Part shown: positions 9,189 to 20,973 of the stretch, piece by piece
Position numbering within the stretch: position 1 is the stretch's first letter
How the letters are laid out: the number at the start of each line of letters is the position of its first letter
NCBI GenBank assembly: GCA_040755835.1
Contig: JBFMAB010000059.1
Coordinates: 1 to 64,000 of the forward strand
DNA: 64,000 nucleotides
Direction of reading: 5' to 3'
From: JADLDB01 sp040755835
Lineage (GTDB): Bacteria; Myxococcota; Myxococcia; Myxococcales; Myxococcaceae
The notes under the pieces: generated by a model
Databases searched by the model: none
Told to the model about the DNA's origin: nothing
What the model saw: only the letters and a program-made list of their open reading frames with translations
Position numbers and translations under genes: made by a program

Positions 9189-10768
9189 GCGCAGCAATAC
9201 GCCCCTCCCCTCCGGGGAGAGGGCCGGGGAGAGGGGTGACGCCCGAAGCGGGAGTGCATGCGACGGCGCAGGGCACCGGCCCGTCTCCAGCTCTCCAGCC
9301 AACAGCGCGCGCGCGGGACGCGAGCGCCGAGGGCAACTGCCCCTCTCCCTCTCCCTCTCCTCCCTCTCCCCCGCGGGGAGAGGGGACACCGTGCGCGAGC
9401 GCCGAGCGCCACTGCGCCGCTCGCTCACCCTCTCCGCAGCGGGGAGAGGCGAGACCGTGGGCGAGCGCCACGCGCCGCTGGACCCCGCCGTCACCCTCTC
9501 CCCAGCGGGGCGAGGGGATCCGTTGGCTCGCCTTCGTCCTCGTCGCCGCGACCGCCCTGCCCGCGCTCGCCGGCGGCCGCCCGCGCTACGGCGGCACGCT
9601 GCCCATCGCCCTCGTCACGAAGTCCGTCGAGGCGCGCGCGCTGTACGCCGACGCGCCCACCGACGCCGTGGCGCTGTCCATCACCTCGACGCCGTTGTGC
9701 CGCCTCGTCGAGTTGGGCCCACCGTCGCCGACCTCCGTGCGCCTCACGCCGAGGCCCGGCGTGAAGCCCGCCGACGTCGTCGCCGCGCTGCAGCGGGTGG
9801 CCACCTCGCGCACTCCCTACCGCGCGCTCCTCACGGGCGTCGCGGGCTGGAAGGCCGGCCCGCTACACGTCGACCTCACCTTGAGCGGCCCCACCGCGGA
9901 TCTCCCGCGCGCGCTGTGCCACCCGGCCTTCTCGCTGGCGATGGGGCCCTTCACCGCCGGCGCGAAGCCCGAGGCCAACCCCGACTTCCCCGAAGGCCGG
10001 CCCTTCCTCGACGCGGTCAGCCTCGCCACCGCCGACGCGCGCGCCGCGGAGCGCCTCTTCGCCCAGCGGAAAGCCGCGCTGCTGGTGGGCGCCGCCACCC
10101 CCGCCGACGACGCGCCGCAGCTCTTCGTCACCGTCCTCGTCTTCCCTCCGGCGCTCGCGCCGCACCTCCCTGCCGCCATCGAGAGCACCATCGACCGCGG
10201 CGACCTGGTGCGCTTCTTCTTGAAGCCGCCCTCCGCGCCGCTGGCGGGCCTGTTGCCGCCGTCGCTGGGCGGGACCACGGACGCGCCGTCCCGCCCCGCG
10301 CGGCCGTCGCCGCTGACGCCCGCGCAGGAGATCGCCGTCGCGTGGGACTCGAGCAACGACGGCGAGCGCGCCATCGCCGAGCGGCTCCAGGTGAAGCTGC
10401 AGCCGCTGGGCTACCGCGTGGCGCTCAAGGCCTCGCCACGTGACGCCGTGCGCGCCCGCGAGCCCGCCTCGCCCGAGCTGACGCTCCAGTCGCTCCTCCT
10501 CCCCCCTTCGCCCGCCGCCGCGCTCGCCGTGCTGCTCGAGGCCTCGGGCCAACGCGCGCGCATCGGGCCCGCCCTCGCCGCCGTCGCCGCCGCGGCCGAT
10601 CCCGACGCACGCGCGCGGGAGCTGGCCGTCGAGCTCCTCCCGCAGCTGCCGCTCCTGCCGCTCGTCACGCGCGGCGTCGGCGTCAGCGCCGCCCGCGACG
10701 TCCAGCACCTCACCCGCGACGCGCTGGGCCTCCCGCGCCTCGACGACGCCTTCCTCGCCCCGGAGTGA
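9185..10768 (+). CDS. Family 5 solute-binding protein with a repeat insertion in its N-terminus
   Basis: The coupled ATG (overlapping the previous stop) gives MSAAIR, then about 105 low-complexity residues rich in Pro, Ser, Arg and Gly. Only after these comes a good signal peptide (RWLAFVLVAATALPALAGG) and mature text RPRYGGTLPIALVTKS, like the start of SBP_bac_5 oligopeptide-binding proteins. The domain is shorter than usual (about 400 residues). The 315-bp insertion is a multiple of three and keeps the frame. Removing it would give MSAAIRWLAFVLV..., a perfect signal peptide. Export from the present start is doubtful, and translation may begin internally instead. No permease or ATPase genes are adjacent. 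The next gene is a histidine kinase 7 nt away, so a sensory role is possible. Confidence 0.7.
   Translation: MSAAIRPSPPGRGPGRGVTPEAGVHATAQGTGPSPALQPTARARDASAEGNCPSPSPSPPSPPRGEGTPCASAERHCAARSPSPQRGEARPWASATRRWTPPSPSPQRGEGIRWLAFVLVAATALPALAGGRPRYGGTLPIALVTKSVEARALYADAPTDAVALSITSTPLCRLVELGPPSPTSVRLTPRPGVKPADVVAALQRVATSRTPYRALLTGVAGWKAGPLHVDLTLSGPTADLPRALCHPAFSLAMGPFTAGAKPEANPDFPEGRPFLDAVSLATADARAAERLFAQRKAALLVGAATPADDAPQLFVTVLVFPPALAPHLPAAIESTIDRGDLVRFFLKPPSAPLAGLLPPSLGGTTDAPSRPARPSPLTPAQEIAVAWDSSNDGERAIAERLQVKLQPLGYRVALKASPRDAVRAREPASPELTLQSLLLPPSPAAALAVLLEASGQRARIGPALAAVAAAADPDARARELAVELLPQLPLLPLVTRGVGVSAARDVQHLTRDALGLPRLDDAFLAPE
9203..9517 (+). repeat. REP-like tandem repeat inserted in coding sequence
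   Basis: A 315-bp block of inverted-repeat motifs of the type CCCTCTCCCC-GCGG-GGAGAGGG, with a CCCTCT microsatellite near 9339-9370. The last two units repeat at exactly 66 bp (for example at 9391 and 9457), which equals 22 codons (GEGTPCASAERHC... and GEARPWASATRRW...). The block is flanked by ATACGC at the left and ATCCGT at the right, both encoding Ile-Arg, perhaps a decayed target duplication. No transposase is present. Confidence 0.75.
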
Positions 10769-10775
10769 CTCCACC

Positions 10776-12437
10776 GTGCGCCTGCGCTGGACGCTCGCCC
10801 TCGCCTTCGTCGCCCTCGCCGCGCTGCAGGTGGCCGTGGTGGTGCCCGTCGCGCTGCGCAACCTGTCCGCGCTGCTCGCGCGCCAGCAGGAGTCGCGCAT
10901 CGCCCAGCTGATGCTGGCCGTGGACGCCGAGACGCAGCGCTTCGAGGCCGACGTGAGGCGCGCGATGGACGAGCTGGAGAAGAGCCAGGCGCTCGAGGAC
11001 GTCGCGCGCGACGCCGCGAAGGTGCCGCCGCCGCCCCACGTCACCACCGCCGCGTCGCAGCTGATGACGCCGCGGGGCCTCGACGTGCTGGCGCTGCTCG
11101 ACGACGAGGGCCGCACGCTGTCCTCCGGCCACCTCCCCGCGCGGCTCGGCGAGCCCGGCGATCCCCTCTTCGCGGTGACGAAGCAGCCCGCGCGAACCGT
11201 CGTCGCCGCCAACGTCGAATTGTCCGGCCCGTCGGGCCTGGTCACCGCGCCCGCCGTCGTCACCGCGCGGGCCGTCGACTACGGCGATCGCCGCGTCTGG
11301 GTGGTGGGCGGCGTTCGCCTCACCACCACGCACGCGAGCGATCTCGCGCGGCTCACCGGCGCGCGGGTGGACATCGTCGCGCGCGACGAGGTGGTCGCCA
11401 CCGCCGGCCAGCTGTCCGGCCCCGCCACGATGAGGACGGTGCCGCTGGGCGACGTCGGGCGCATCGAGCTGCGCTTCTCCAACGCCGATCTCCTCGCGAC
11501 GCGCACCGAGGTGCTGCGCGGCTTCTTGTCGCTCGCCGCGTTCGGCCTGCTGCTGTCCGTCACCCTGGGCTTCCTCGTGAGCCGCCGCGTGACCCGGCCG
11601 GTGGAGGCGCTCACCGACGCCGCGCAGCAGATCGCCGCGGGCACGCCGGGCGTGAAGGTGGACGCGCGGGGCGCCTCCGGCGAGCTCAAGGCGCTCATCG
11701 AGACCTTCAACCGCATGACGGACGAGCTCAAGACCGCCACCGACTCCCTGGTGGCCGCCGAGCGCGTCGCCGCGTGGCAGGAGGTCGCCCGCCGCCTCGC
11801 CCATGAGATCAAGAATCCGCTGACGCCCATCCGGATGTCGCTGGAGACGCTGCTGGCCGCCAGCGCCCGCGGACAGCTTGACGAGCGCTTCAAGGCCCTC
11901 TTCTCCGAGAGCGCCCGCGCGGTGCTGGAGGAGGTCGACCGCTTGAAGCGCATCGTCGACGAGTTCAGCCACTTCGCCCGGCTGCCCCGGCCACGGCCCG
12001 CGCCCGTGGACCTCGCGCAGGTGGTGCAGCCGGTGATGGCGCTCTACGCGCCGCACGACGGCCTCAGCTACGACGTGCAGCTCGCGCCTGGCGTGGAGGT
12101 GCTGGCCGATCGCGACCAGCTGACGCAGGTGCTGGTCAACCTGGTGAAGAACGCGGAGGAGGCCATGGCCCCGCAGGGCGGCCGCGTCACCGTGCGCGTG
12201 CGCGCCGACGGAAGCCAGGGCGTGGTGGAGGTCGCCGACGAGGGCCCGGGGATTCCGGCGGAGCTGAAGGCGCGCCTCTTCGAGCCGTACGTCACCACCA
12301 AGCCGCAGGGCTCCGGGCTGGGGCTGGCCATCGCCCAGCGCATCGCGCAGGAGCACGGCGGCCGGCTCGAGGCGCTCGACGAGTCGCCGCGGGGCACCTG
12401 CTTCCGGTTGAGCCTGCCGCGGCTGTCGGAGCGTTAG
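10776..12437 (+). CDS. NtrY-like membrane sensor histidine kinase
   Basis: 553 residues, GTG start 7 nt after the solute-binding gene. An N-terminal membrane helix (about 7-30), a periplasmic sensor region (about 31-245), and a second helix (about 248-268) are followed by HAMP (SRRVTRPVEALTDAAQQIAAG). The HisKA domain has the phosphoacceptor in RRLAHEIKNPLTPIRMS (about residue 347). The ATPase domain shows the N box (QVLVNLVKNAEEAM), G1 (ADEGPGIPAEL) and G2 (GSGLGLAIAQ). The H-box text and HAMP layout resemble NtrY/AtoS kinases, which usually pair with sigma-54 response regulators. No receiver protein is adjacent; the neighbouring sigma-54 activator has no receiver domain. It converges with a lipoprotein gene 16 nt away. 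Confidence 0.92.
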   Translation: MRLRWTLALAFVALAALQVAVVVPVALRNLSALLARQQESRIAQLMLAVDAETQRFEADVRRAMDELEKSQALEDVARDAAKVPPPPHVTTAASQLMTPRGLDVLALLDDEGRTLSSGHLPARLGEPGDPLFAVTKQPARTVVAANVELSGPSGLVTAPAVVTARAVDYGDRRVWVVGGVRLTTTHASDLARLTGARVDIVARDEVVATAGQLSGPATMRTVPLGDVGRIELRFSNADLLATRTEVLRGFLSLAAFGLLLSVTLGFLVSRRVTRPVEALTDAAQQIAAGTPGVKVDARGASGELKALIETFNRMTDELKTATDSLVAAERVAAWQEVARRLAHEIKNPLTPIRMSLETLLAASARGQLDERFKALFSESARAVLEEVDRLKRIVDEFSHFARLPRPRPAPVDLAQVVQPVMALYAPHDGLSYDVQLAPGVEVLADRDQLTQVLVNLVKNAEEAMAPQGGRVTVRVRADGSQGVVEVADEGPGIPAELKARLFEPYVTTKPQGSGLGLAIAQRIAQEHGGRLEALDESPRGTCFRLSLPRLSER

Positions 12438-12453
12438 GCGGCTAGCGCCAGCG

Positions 12454-12789
12454 TCACCGGCCGGGAGGCGCCGGCGGGGTGGGCACGGGCCCCTCGAAGC
12501 CCGGGTCCACCGTCAGCCCGAAGGCGGGTGGCGGCAGCGGCTTGCCTTCGAAGACGGGGATCGGGTCCTGCGGCAGCGCGACCGTCCCCGGATCCTTGCC
12601 CAGCACCGGCGTCGCATTTCCGGTGGTTTCGGTGGGTTGCGTGTCGCTGGTGGGCACTTGCGCCGCCGGCGACTCCTGCTCGAGCGCCTGCCCGGAGCGG
12701 CTCACGCCGAGGTCCGCATACGACTCGTCGGCTCCGACCCCGCAGCCCGCGAGGAGGACGACTGCCAGAATTCCGACGATCCGCATCAT
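12454..12789 (-). CDS. Small proline-rich lipoprotein
   Basis: About 111 residues, starting at either of two consecutive ATG codons (12789 or 12786). MMRIVGILAVVLLAGC is a lipoprotein signal peptide with lipobox LAGC. The mature part is low in complexity and rich in Pro, Gly and Thr (for example ending VPTPPAPPGR), so it is probably disordered on the membrane surface. It lies 49 nt downstream of the sigma-54 activator on the same strand. No family recognised. Confidence 0.65.
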   Translation of the reverse strand: MMRIVGILAVVLLAGCGVGADESYADLGVSRSGQALEQESPAAQVPTSDTQPTETTGNATPVLGKDPGTVALPQDPIPVFEGKPLPPPAFGLTVDPGFEGPVPTPPAPPGR

Positions 12790-12838
12790 GACGCCCCCGG
12801 CGCTGTGCAACGCCGATGCCGACGAACTGGCCGCGAGC

Positions 12839-16546
<3,708 letters not shown>

Positions 16547-16788
16547 GTCTCGGCCCCCTGGCGACCGAACTCGGTTTCCCCAAACCGACCCGGCGACGTG
16601 GGCTCCGCGTCGACACCTCGGAGCGCATGGCCCGGCAGCAACGCGTGTGCCACCGGATCGGCGGTTTCGGCCCCACCTCAGGCGCAATGACGCCAGTGAA
16701 TCCGCTTGGTTTCAGGAGCGCTGCGCCCTCGGGGAGAGTCGCCGTGACAAGGGCGCCGCGCGGGCCGAAGCGGGTGACCGGATTTCGG
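16547..16788 (-). promoter_or_regulatory. 242-bp control region upstream of the sigma-54 activator
   Basis: Non-coding gap between the activator start and the stop of the MXAN_5187-like gene. It contains the -24/-12 promoter at 16638-16652. I could not identify an upstream activator site by eye; several GC-rich partial inverted repeats occur near 16730-16790, which could also serve as the end of the upstream gene. Confidence 0.4.
16638..16652 (-). promoter_or_regulatory. Sigma-54 promoter, perfect -24/-12 match
   Basis: Read on the minus strand: TGGCAC, ACGCG, TTGC, then T. This is an exact match to TGGCAC-N5-TTGC with the conserved T after it. Transcription would start about 12 nt past the TTGC (near 16626), about 80 nt before the ATG of the sigma-54 activator. 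Strand, spacing and position all fit promoter function. Confidence 0.75.
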
Positions 16789-18657
16789 TCAGTCCTTGAC
16801 TGGCGTCGCCTTGAGGGCGGCCTTGCCTTCTTTCACGTACACCTGGAAGCGGACCGTCCGGCACTGGTACTTCGCGACGAGCTGCTCCTTGTTCTTCAGC
16901 AGCTTGGCCTTGAACTTGTCGAAGGTGAGGCCGTCGGCGGGCTCGCCGCACTTCTCGCGGGTGGCGACGAAGTCGCGGAACACGTCCTGGAAGTGGCGGT
17001 CTTCCTCGGACGCGCCGCCCACGGGAGCGACGGACTGGACGCGCGGCAGCGACGTCGTCGGCGGGCGGAGGCTGGGACGCTCGCCGGTGGTGCCAGCGGC
17101 GCCGGAGCGCGCCTGCTTGATGAGCTCCTGGGGCACGGCGGCGACGCGGGTTGACTCGGCGCTGTCCTCGTAGTTCGCGCCCTCGTCGGGGAACTGGCTC
17201 GCGGCCATCGCGAAGGGATCGGACGTCGGCGACGGCGGCGCACCGGCCGTCGGCGGCTTGAAGGCCGGGTACGCGACGGTGCGGGCACCCTCGTCCTCGT
17301 CCTGGAACGGTGAGACAGGCGGCGGCGGCTTGGACGCCGCGGGCGGAGGCGGGGGCTGGCGGGCCGGCGGCGGCGCGGGCGGCGCGGGCGGCGCGGGCGG
17401 CTGCGACGGCGAGCGCGTCGGCGGGTACGATGGCGCCGGCGGCGGAGGCGCCAGGGAGGCGAACGGGTCGGCCTCGGGCTCCGGTGGGGGCTCGGGCTGC
17501 GGCTCCGGCGGCGGCGGCTGGTGGGCGGGGGCCTGGCCGGTGACGGTGGCGGAGGACCCGCTCGCCGGGAAGTCGAAGTCGTCCGGGCTGGCCTCGGGCG
17601 CGGGCGCGTGGTCCGGCACCGGGAGCGACGCGGGCCCCGTCGCCTCGTCGCGCTTCACGGCCACGGGCGGGATGGGCATCGGCGGTGGCACCACCATGCG
17701 GGCGCCCTCGTCTTCGGAACCCGACCCGATCAGCAGCGTGAAGACGATGGTCAGCAGCAACAGCCCGGCGAGGCCGCCGACGGCGAACACCTGGTAGCCC
17801 GCCAGCGCCTGCACCGAGCCAACCGAGGACGCCACCGCCACCACCTCGAAGGGCGTGCCGGCGATCGCCTGGCGCAGCGCGACGGCGTGCGGGAGCGCGC
17901 CCACGAGGAGCGGCAACTCGAGCGGCCCGAGCGTGCGCACGGCCCCGGAACTCACGACGCCGATGCTGCCGGCCTTCACCTGCTTGAACACCTCGTCCAC
18001 GCCCTTGTCGCCGGCGCTGACCAACACCTTGCCGTCGGAGGCGAGCGCGAGCGCGGACAGGCCCCCGGCCTTCAAGATGGCCTCGAGCGCCTTCACGTCG
18101 GGGAGCAGCGGCAGGCCGACCAGCGCGGTGCCGGCGGCGCGGACCTCGTTCTTGTCGGAGATGAGCAGCGGCGTCGCGTAGAAAAGCGTCGGCGCGGTGC
18201 CGTAGACGGCGATGGAGCCCGCAGCGCCCGCGGCCACCAGCGGCGCGGGGTCGAAGCCTTCGGGCGCGGGCCCCGGCTCGGCGGCGCCCTGGCCCCACAG
18301 CCCGCCGGCCTCGTTCACCAGGCCGATGACCACCTGCGCCTGGCTCTCGGCCTTCAGCGCGTCCGTCACCACCGGCCGCACGGCCGCGAAGCGATCGACG
18401 CCCGGCGGCTCCACCTTCGCGCCGGGCTTCGGGCCCACGTTGAGCACCGCCGGACTGGCGGCCAGCTTCATCACCGCGGCCTGCAGCTCGGAGCGACGGG
18501 ACTCGAGGGCCAGGGCGACCGCGGGCGGCGCTCCGGCCACTGCGCTGCGGGCCGCAGACTCGCCGGGCGCGCCGAGCGCGGGGGAAACCTGGAGCAGGTG
18601 GTATCCCCACAACCCCAGAGCAACCAGGGCGAACACGAGGAACTTGAGGCGGTTCAT
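16789..18657 (-). CDS. Two-helix membrane protein, MXAN_5187-like
   Basis: 622 residues. An N-terminal helix (MNRLKFLVFALVALGLWGYHLL) and a second helix near residue 285-310 (AVGGLAGLLLLTIVFTLLIG) bracket a periplasmic region of about 250 residues that looks like a ligand-binding Cache-type fold. Then comes a cytoplasmic Pro-rich linker of about 220 residues. The last 75 residues or so (DGLTFDKFKAKLLKNKEQ...CRTVRFQVYVKEGKAALKAT) resemble the C-terminal domain named after M. xanthus MXAN_5187, whose function is unknown to me. The layout suggests sensing outside and protein contact inside, but that is inference. It is divergent from the small gene at 18720, with 62 nt between. Confidence 0.7.
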   Translation of the reverse strand: MNRLKFLVFALVALGLWGYHLLQVSPALGAPGESAARSAVAGAPPAVALALESRRSELQAAVMKLAASPAVLNVGPKPGAKVEPPGVDRFAAVRPVVTDALKAESQAQVVIGLVNEAGGLWGQGAAEPGPAPEGFDPAPLVAAGAAGSIAVYGTAPTLFYATPLLISDKNEVRAAGTALVGLPLLPDVKALEAILKAGGLSALALASDGKVLVSAGDKGVDEVFKQVKAGSIGVVSSGAVRTLGPLELPLLVGALPHAVALRQAIAGTPFEVVAVASSVGSVQALAGYQVFAVGGLAGLLLLTIVFTLLIGSGSEDEGARMVVPPPMPIPPVAVKRDEATGPASLPVPDHAPAPEASPDDFDFPASGSSATVTGQAPAHQPPPPEPQPEPPPEPEADPFASLAPPPPAPSYPPTRSPSQPPAPPAPPAPPPARQPPPPPAASKPPPPVSPFQDEDEGARTVAYPAFKPPTAGAPPSPTSDPFAMAASQFPDEGANYEDSAESTRVAAVPQELIKQARSGAAGTTGERPSLRPPTTSLPRVQSVAPVGGASEEDRHFQDVFRDFVATREKCGEPADGLTFDKFKAKLLKNKEQLVAKYQCRTVRFQVYVKEGKAALKATPVKD

Positions 18658-18719
18658 CCGCGGAAAGGCATATCACGCAAAGGCAGCCGGGCGTTTTTTT
18701 CTGGGGTAGGTTCGCCGCC

Positions 18720-19022
18720 ATGGCACCCCGGACCTTCGCCGTCGCCACCTCCGTGGAGGATCCCTTGCTCGCCGAGCAGCTCGTCGAAGCGCTGCGCGAG
18801 CAGGGTCTCGACGCCTTCTCCCGGCCGGGCGGCGCGGCGTCGGCGGCCGCCTTCGCGGCGGCGTCACCGGCCTTCTGGGACATCTTCGTCCCGTCCGAGT
18901 CCTTCGAGAAGGCGGAGTCGACCATCCGCGAGGTGCTCGAGGACGTGGAGAAGAACGCCGAGGAGAACGCCCGCGCGGCCGAGGAAGAGGCGCTGTCCGG
19001 AGAGAACCCGGTCGGCGAGTGA
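18720..19022 (+). CDS. DUF2007-like putative signal-transducing protein
   Basis: 100 residues. MAPRTFAVATSVEDPLLAEQLVEALREQGLDAF begins a ferredoxin-like fold typical of DUF2007, and FWDIFVPSESFEKAESTIREVLEDV matches its second half. The C-terminus is an acidic, probably helical tail. These small cytoplasmic proteins have no established biochemical role. The stop is 148 nt before the convergent DUF1460 gene stop. Confidence 0.65.
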   Translation: MAPRTFAVATSVEDPLLAEQLVEALREQGLDAFSRPGGAASAAAFAAASPAFWDIFVPSESFEKAESTIREVLEDVEKNAEENARAAEEEALSGENPVGE

Positions 19023-19170
19023 CGCGCGGTCCGCCCGCCGGCACCCCAACAGCCACGCCTTCCACGGCGCGCCCAACTTTCCGCCACAACAGCAGCGCGA
19101 GGACGACGGGCGCGAAGAGCGCGAGCGCCGCAGTGAGGCCCGGGCCCGCCGCGGTCGCCGCCCAGGGGTT

Positions 19171-19986
19171 TCATTTTCCCGAGCTCGCCGGCGCCGCGGG
19201 CTCGAAGACCGCCAGCCCGTCGATGGTCCACTTCCCGAAGTCGAGGTTCCGCGTGAGGTAGCGCTCGAGCGGCTCGTCGACCACGCGCTTGAAGCTGCGC
19301 GACGCGTGCCGGAGCATGGGACCCTTCTCGGTCTGGATCAGCACGCCGACGTGGGAAATGCGCGTCACAAGCCACGGGCGATCCGCGCGCGCCACCACCA
19401 GCACGAGGCCCGACGGCGCGCCCTTGAGCTTCTCCACGGCCTTCGCGGCGGGGATGAGCTCGAGCGCGAACTGGCCCCTGGGCTGCGCGTCGGGGGCCAG
19501 CCCGAGCGACCTGCCGCTCTTCTCCTGCCAGGTGGCCGCGGTGATGGTCTTCACCGCCTTCACCGTGTCGTCGCCGCCGTACTGCCGGGTGACGTCCTTC
19601 AGGAAGCCCTTGCGCACGTTGGCCGGCAGCCACTGCGCCTCCATCACGTGGTTCCGCGCCTCGTAGGACGGCGCGCCGTCGTAGCGGATGAGGTTGAGCG
19701 TCTCCACGAGGTGGTCCGCGTCGGGCGCGACCGACAGCGCCATCGCCTCCTCCACCATCGTGACGCAGTCCACCGCGTCCCACCGCACGAGCGGATCCGG
19801 GTCGCGGCCCTCCCCTTCACCCAGCGGGGACAGCACGTAGGCCGTGCCGAGGAAGCCGGCGCTGGCGCGCGCCACCCGCTCGGGCACGGGCAGCGCCTTC
19901 AGCTCCGTCATCGCCTTCTGCCTGGCTTCGTCGGACACGCTCGACCAGGGCGTCGCGGCCACCAGCACCGTCACCAGCAGCGTCAC
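19171..19986 (-). CDS. DUF1460 amidase-like secreted protein
   Basis: 271 residues, GTG start overlapping the stop of the HEAT gene by 4 nt (GTGA). A short signal peptide (MTLLVTVLVAATPWSSVS) is followed by the DUF1460 fold, a NlpC/P60-like cysteine amidase. The probable catalytic Cys is in RWDAVDCVTMVEEAMAL, YEARNHVMEAQWLPAN is family-typical, and the probable catalytic His is in ITRISHVGVLI. Members related to AmiA act on peptidoglycan fragments, so a periplasmic wall-recycling role is plausible. Curiously, the same frame beyond the stop encodes a hydrophobic stretch (see findings). Confidence 0.78.
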   Translation of the reverse strand: MTLLVTVLVAATPWSSVSDEARQKAMTELKALPVPERVARASAGFLGTAYVLSPLGEGEGRDPDPLVRWDAVDCVTMVEEAMALSVAPDADHLVETLNLIRYDGAPSYEARNHVMEAQWLPANVRKGFLKDVTRQYGGDDTVKAVKTITAATWQEKSGRSLGLAPDAQPRGQFALELIPAAKAVEKLKGAPSGLVLVVARADRPWLVTRISHVGVLIQTEKGPMLRHASRSFKRVVDEPLERYLTRNLDFGKWTIDGLAVFEPAAPASSGK

Positions 19987-20945
19987 TTCAGGCCCGCCTT
20001 CTTCAAGATGTCGTGCCGGGCCTCGTCGGAGAGCCGCAGCTTCTCGAGCTGGTCCTCGTACGGCAGCCGGTCCTCACCCACGGCCTGCGCGCTCTCGAGC
20101 ACCAGCCACGTCACCTTCGTCTGGTCGCCGCCCTCGGCCAGCACCCGCGCCGCGGTCGCGCGCACCCTGTGGTCGGCGTCGCCGAGCGCCCCCTTGAGCA
20201 CCGGGCCGGCGACCTTCGCGCTCGCACCCTCGAAGAGCAGCACCCCCTGCAGCCGCTCGATGGGCTGCGCCGACGCCAGCAGCTTCGCGGCGTACGTCGC
20301 GCCGGCCTTGGCGCCCAGAAGGCACAGCGCCTGCGCCGCCGCGAGCCGCGTCGTCTCGGAGTCGCCCTTCAACAGCACCTCCAGCGAGGCCGCCTGCTTC
20401 TTGTCGCCCGAGCGGCCCACCGCCACCACCATCGCCAGCCGCGTCTCGAGGTCCTCTTCCACCTTCGCCGCCTTCATCAAGGGGGCGCCGGCCTTCGGCG
20501 AGCCGATCTGCCCGAGCGCCTTCGCGGCCTCCCGGCGCACCACCGGCTGCTTCGCGTCGAGCTGCTCGATCAACTTCGTCGCCGACCGGGCGCTCTTCAC
20601 CTTGCCGAGGCCCCGCATCGCGGTGATGCGCGTCGAAACGTCGTCCGTCTCCATCGCCCGCAGGAAGGCGCGCTCGGTGTCCTCGCTCGCCACGCCCAGC
20701 GCCACCAGCACCTCGAGGATCGCCGCCAGCATCTTCGGATCGGTGGTGCGGCGCTGCGCGTTGATCAGCTCCTCCGACGCGAAGCCCGCCTCGCCGAGGT
20801 AGGACAGGCGGTTGGCCGCCTGGTTGACGCCCATGCGGCCGGACAGGAACTGGTCGATGACGGCTTGCGCCTCCGCGCGGTGGTTCGGGCGGGCGAGCGC
20901 GGGAAAGGCCAGCGCCAGGACGAGTGACCACACGAGACGCGTCAT
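19983..20945 (-). CDS. Secreted HEAT-repeat protein
   Basis: 320 residues starting at the ATG of MTRLVWSLVLALAFPALARP, a signal peptide; upstream frame extension overlaps the divergent HEAT gene and is rejected. Around eight HEAT-type helical repeats follow, for example STRITAMRGLGKVKSARSAT, VRREAAKALGQIGSPKAGAP and HRVRATAARVLAEGG. HEAT arrays are protein-binding solenoids; location should be periplasmic. Translationally coupled to the DUF1460 gene, so the pair may work together. Its start is only 28 nt from that of another HEAT gene on the other strand. Confidence 0.78.
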   Translation of the reverse strand: MTRLVWSLVLALAFPALARPNHRAEAQAVIDQFLSGRMGVNQAANRLSYLGEAGFASEELINAQRRTTDPKMLAAILEVLVALGVASEDTERAFLRAMETDDVSTRITAMRGLGKVKSARSATKLIEQLDAKQPVVRREAAKALGQIGSPKAGAPLMKAAKVEEDLETRLAMVVAVGRSGDKKQAASLEVLLKGDSETTRLAAAQALCLLGAKAGATYAAKLLASAQPIERLQGVLLFEGASAKVAGPVLKGALGDADHRVRATAARVLAEGGDQTKVTWLVLESAQAVGEDRLPYEDQLEKLRLSDEARHDILKKAGLK

Positions 20946-20973
20946 CGGCGGAACGGTAGCATCGCCGGCGACG

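Noticed and set aside
6798..9494. 898-codon open frame on the minus strand
   Set aside because: Antisense to the PBP and FG-GAP genes, both of which have clear domains; the product is Arg/Ala/His low-complexity text without any motif.
18690..18702. Run of seven T after a GC stretch as a terminator
   Set aside because: It sits between two divergent gene starts and has no stable stem before it; a promoter-region AT tract is more likely.
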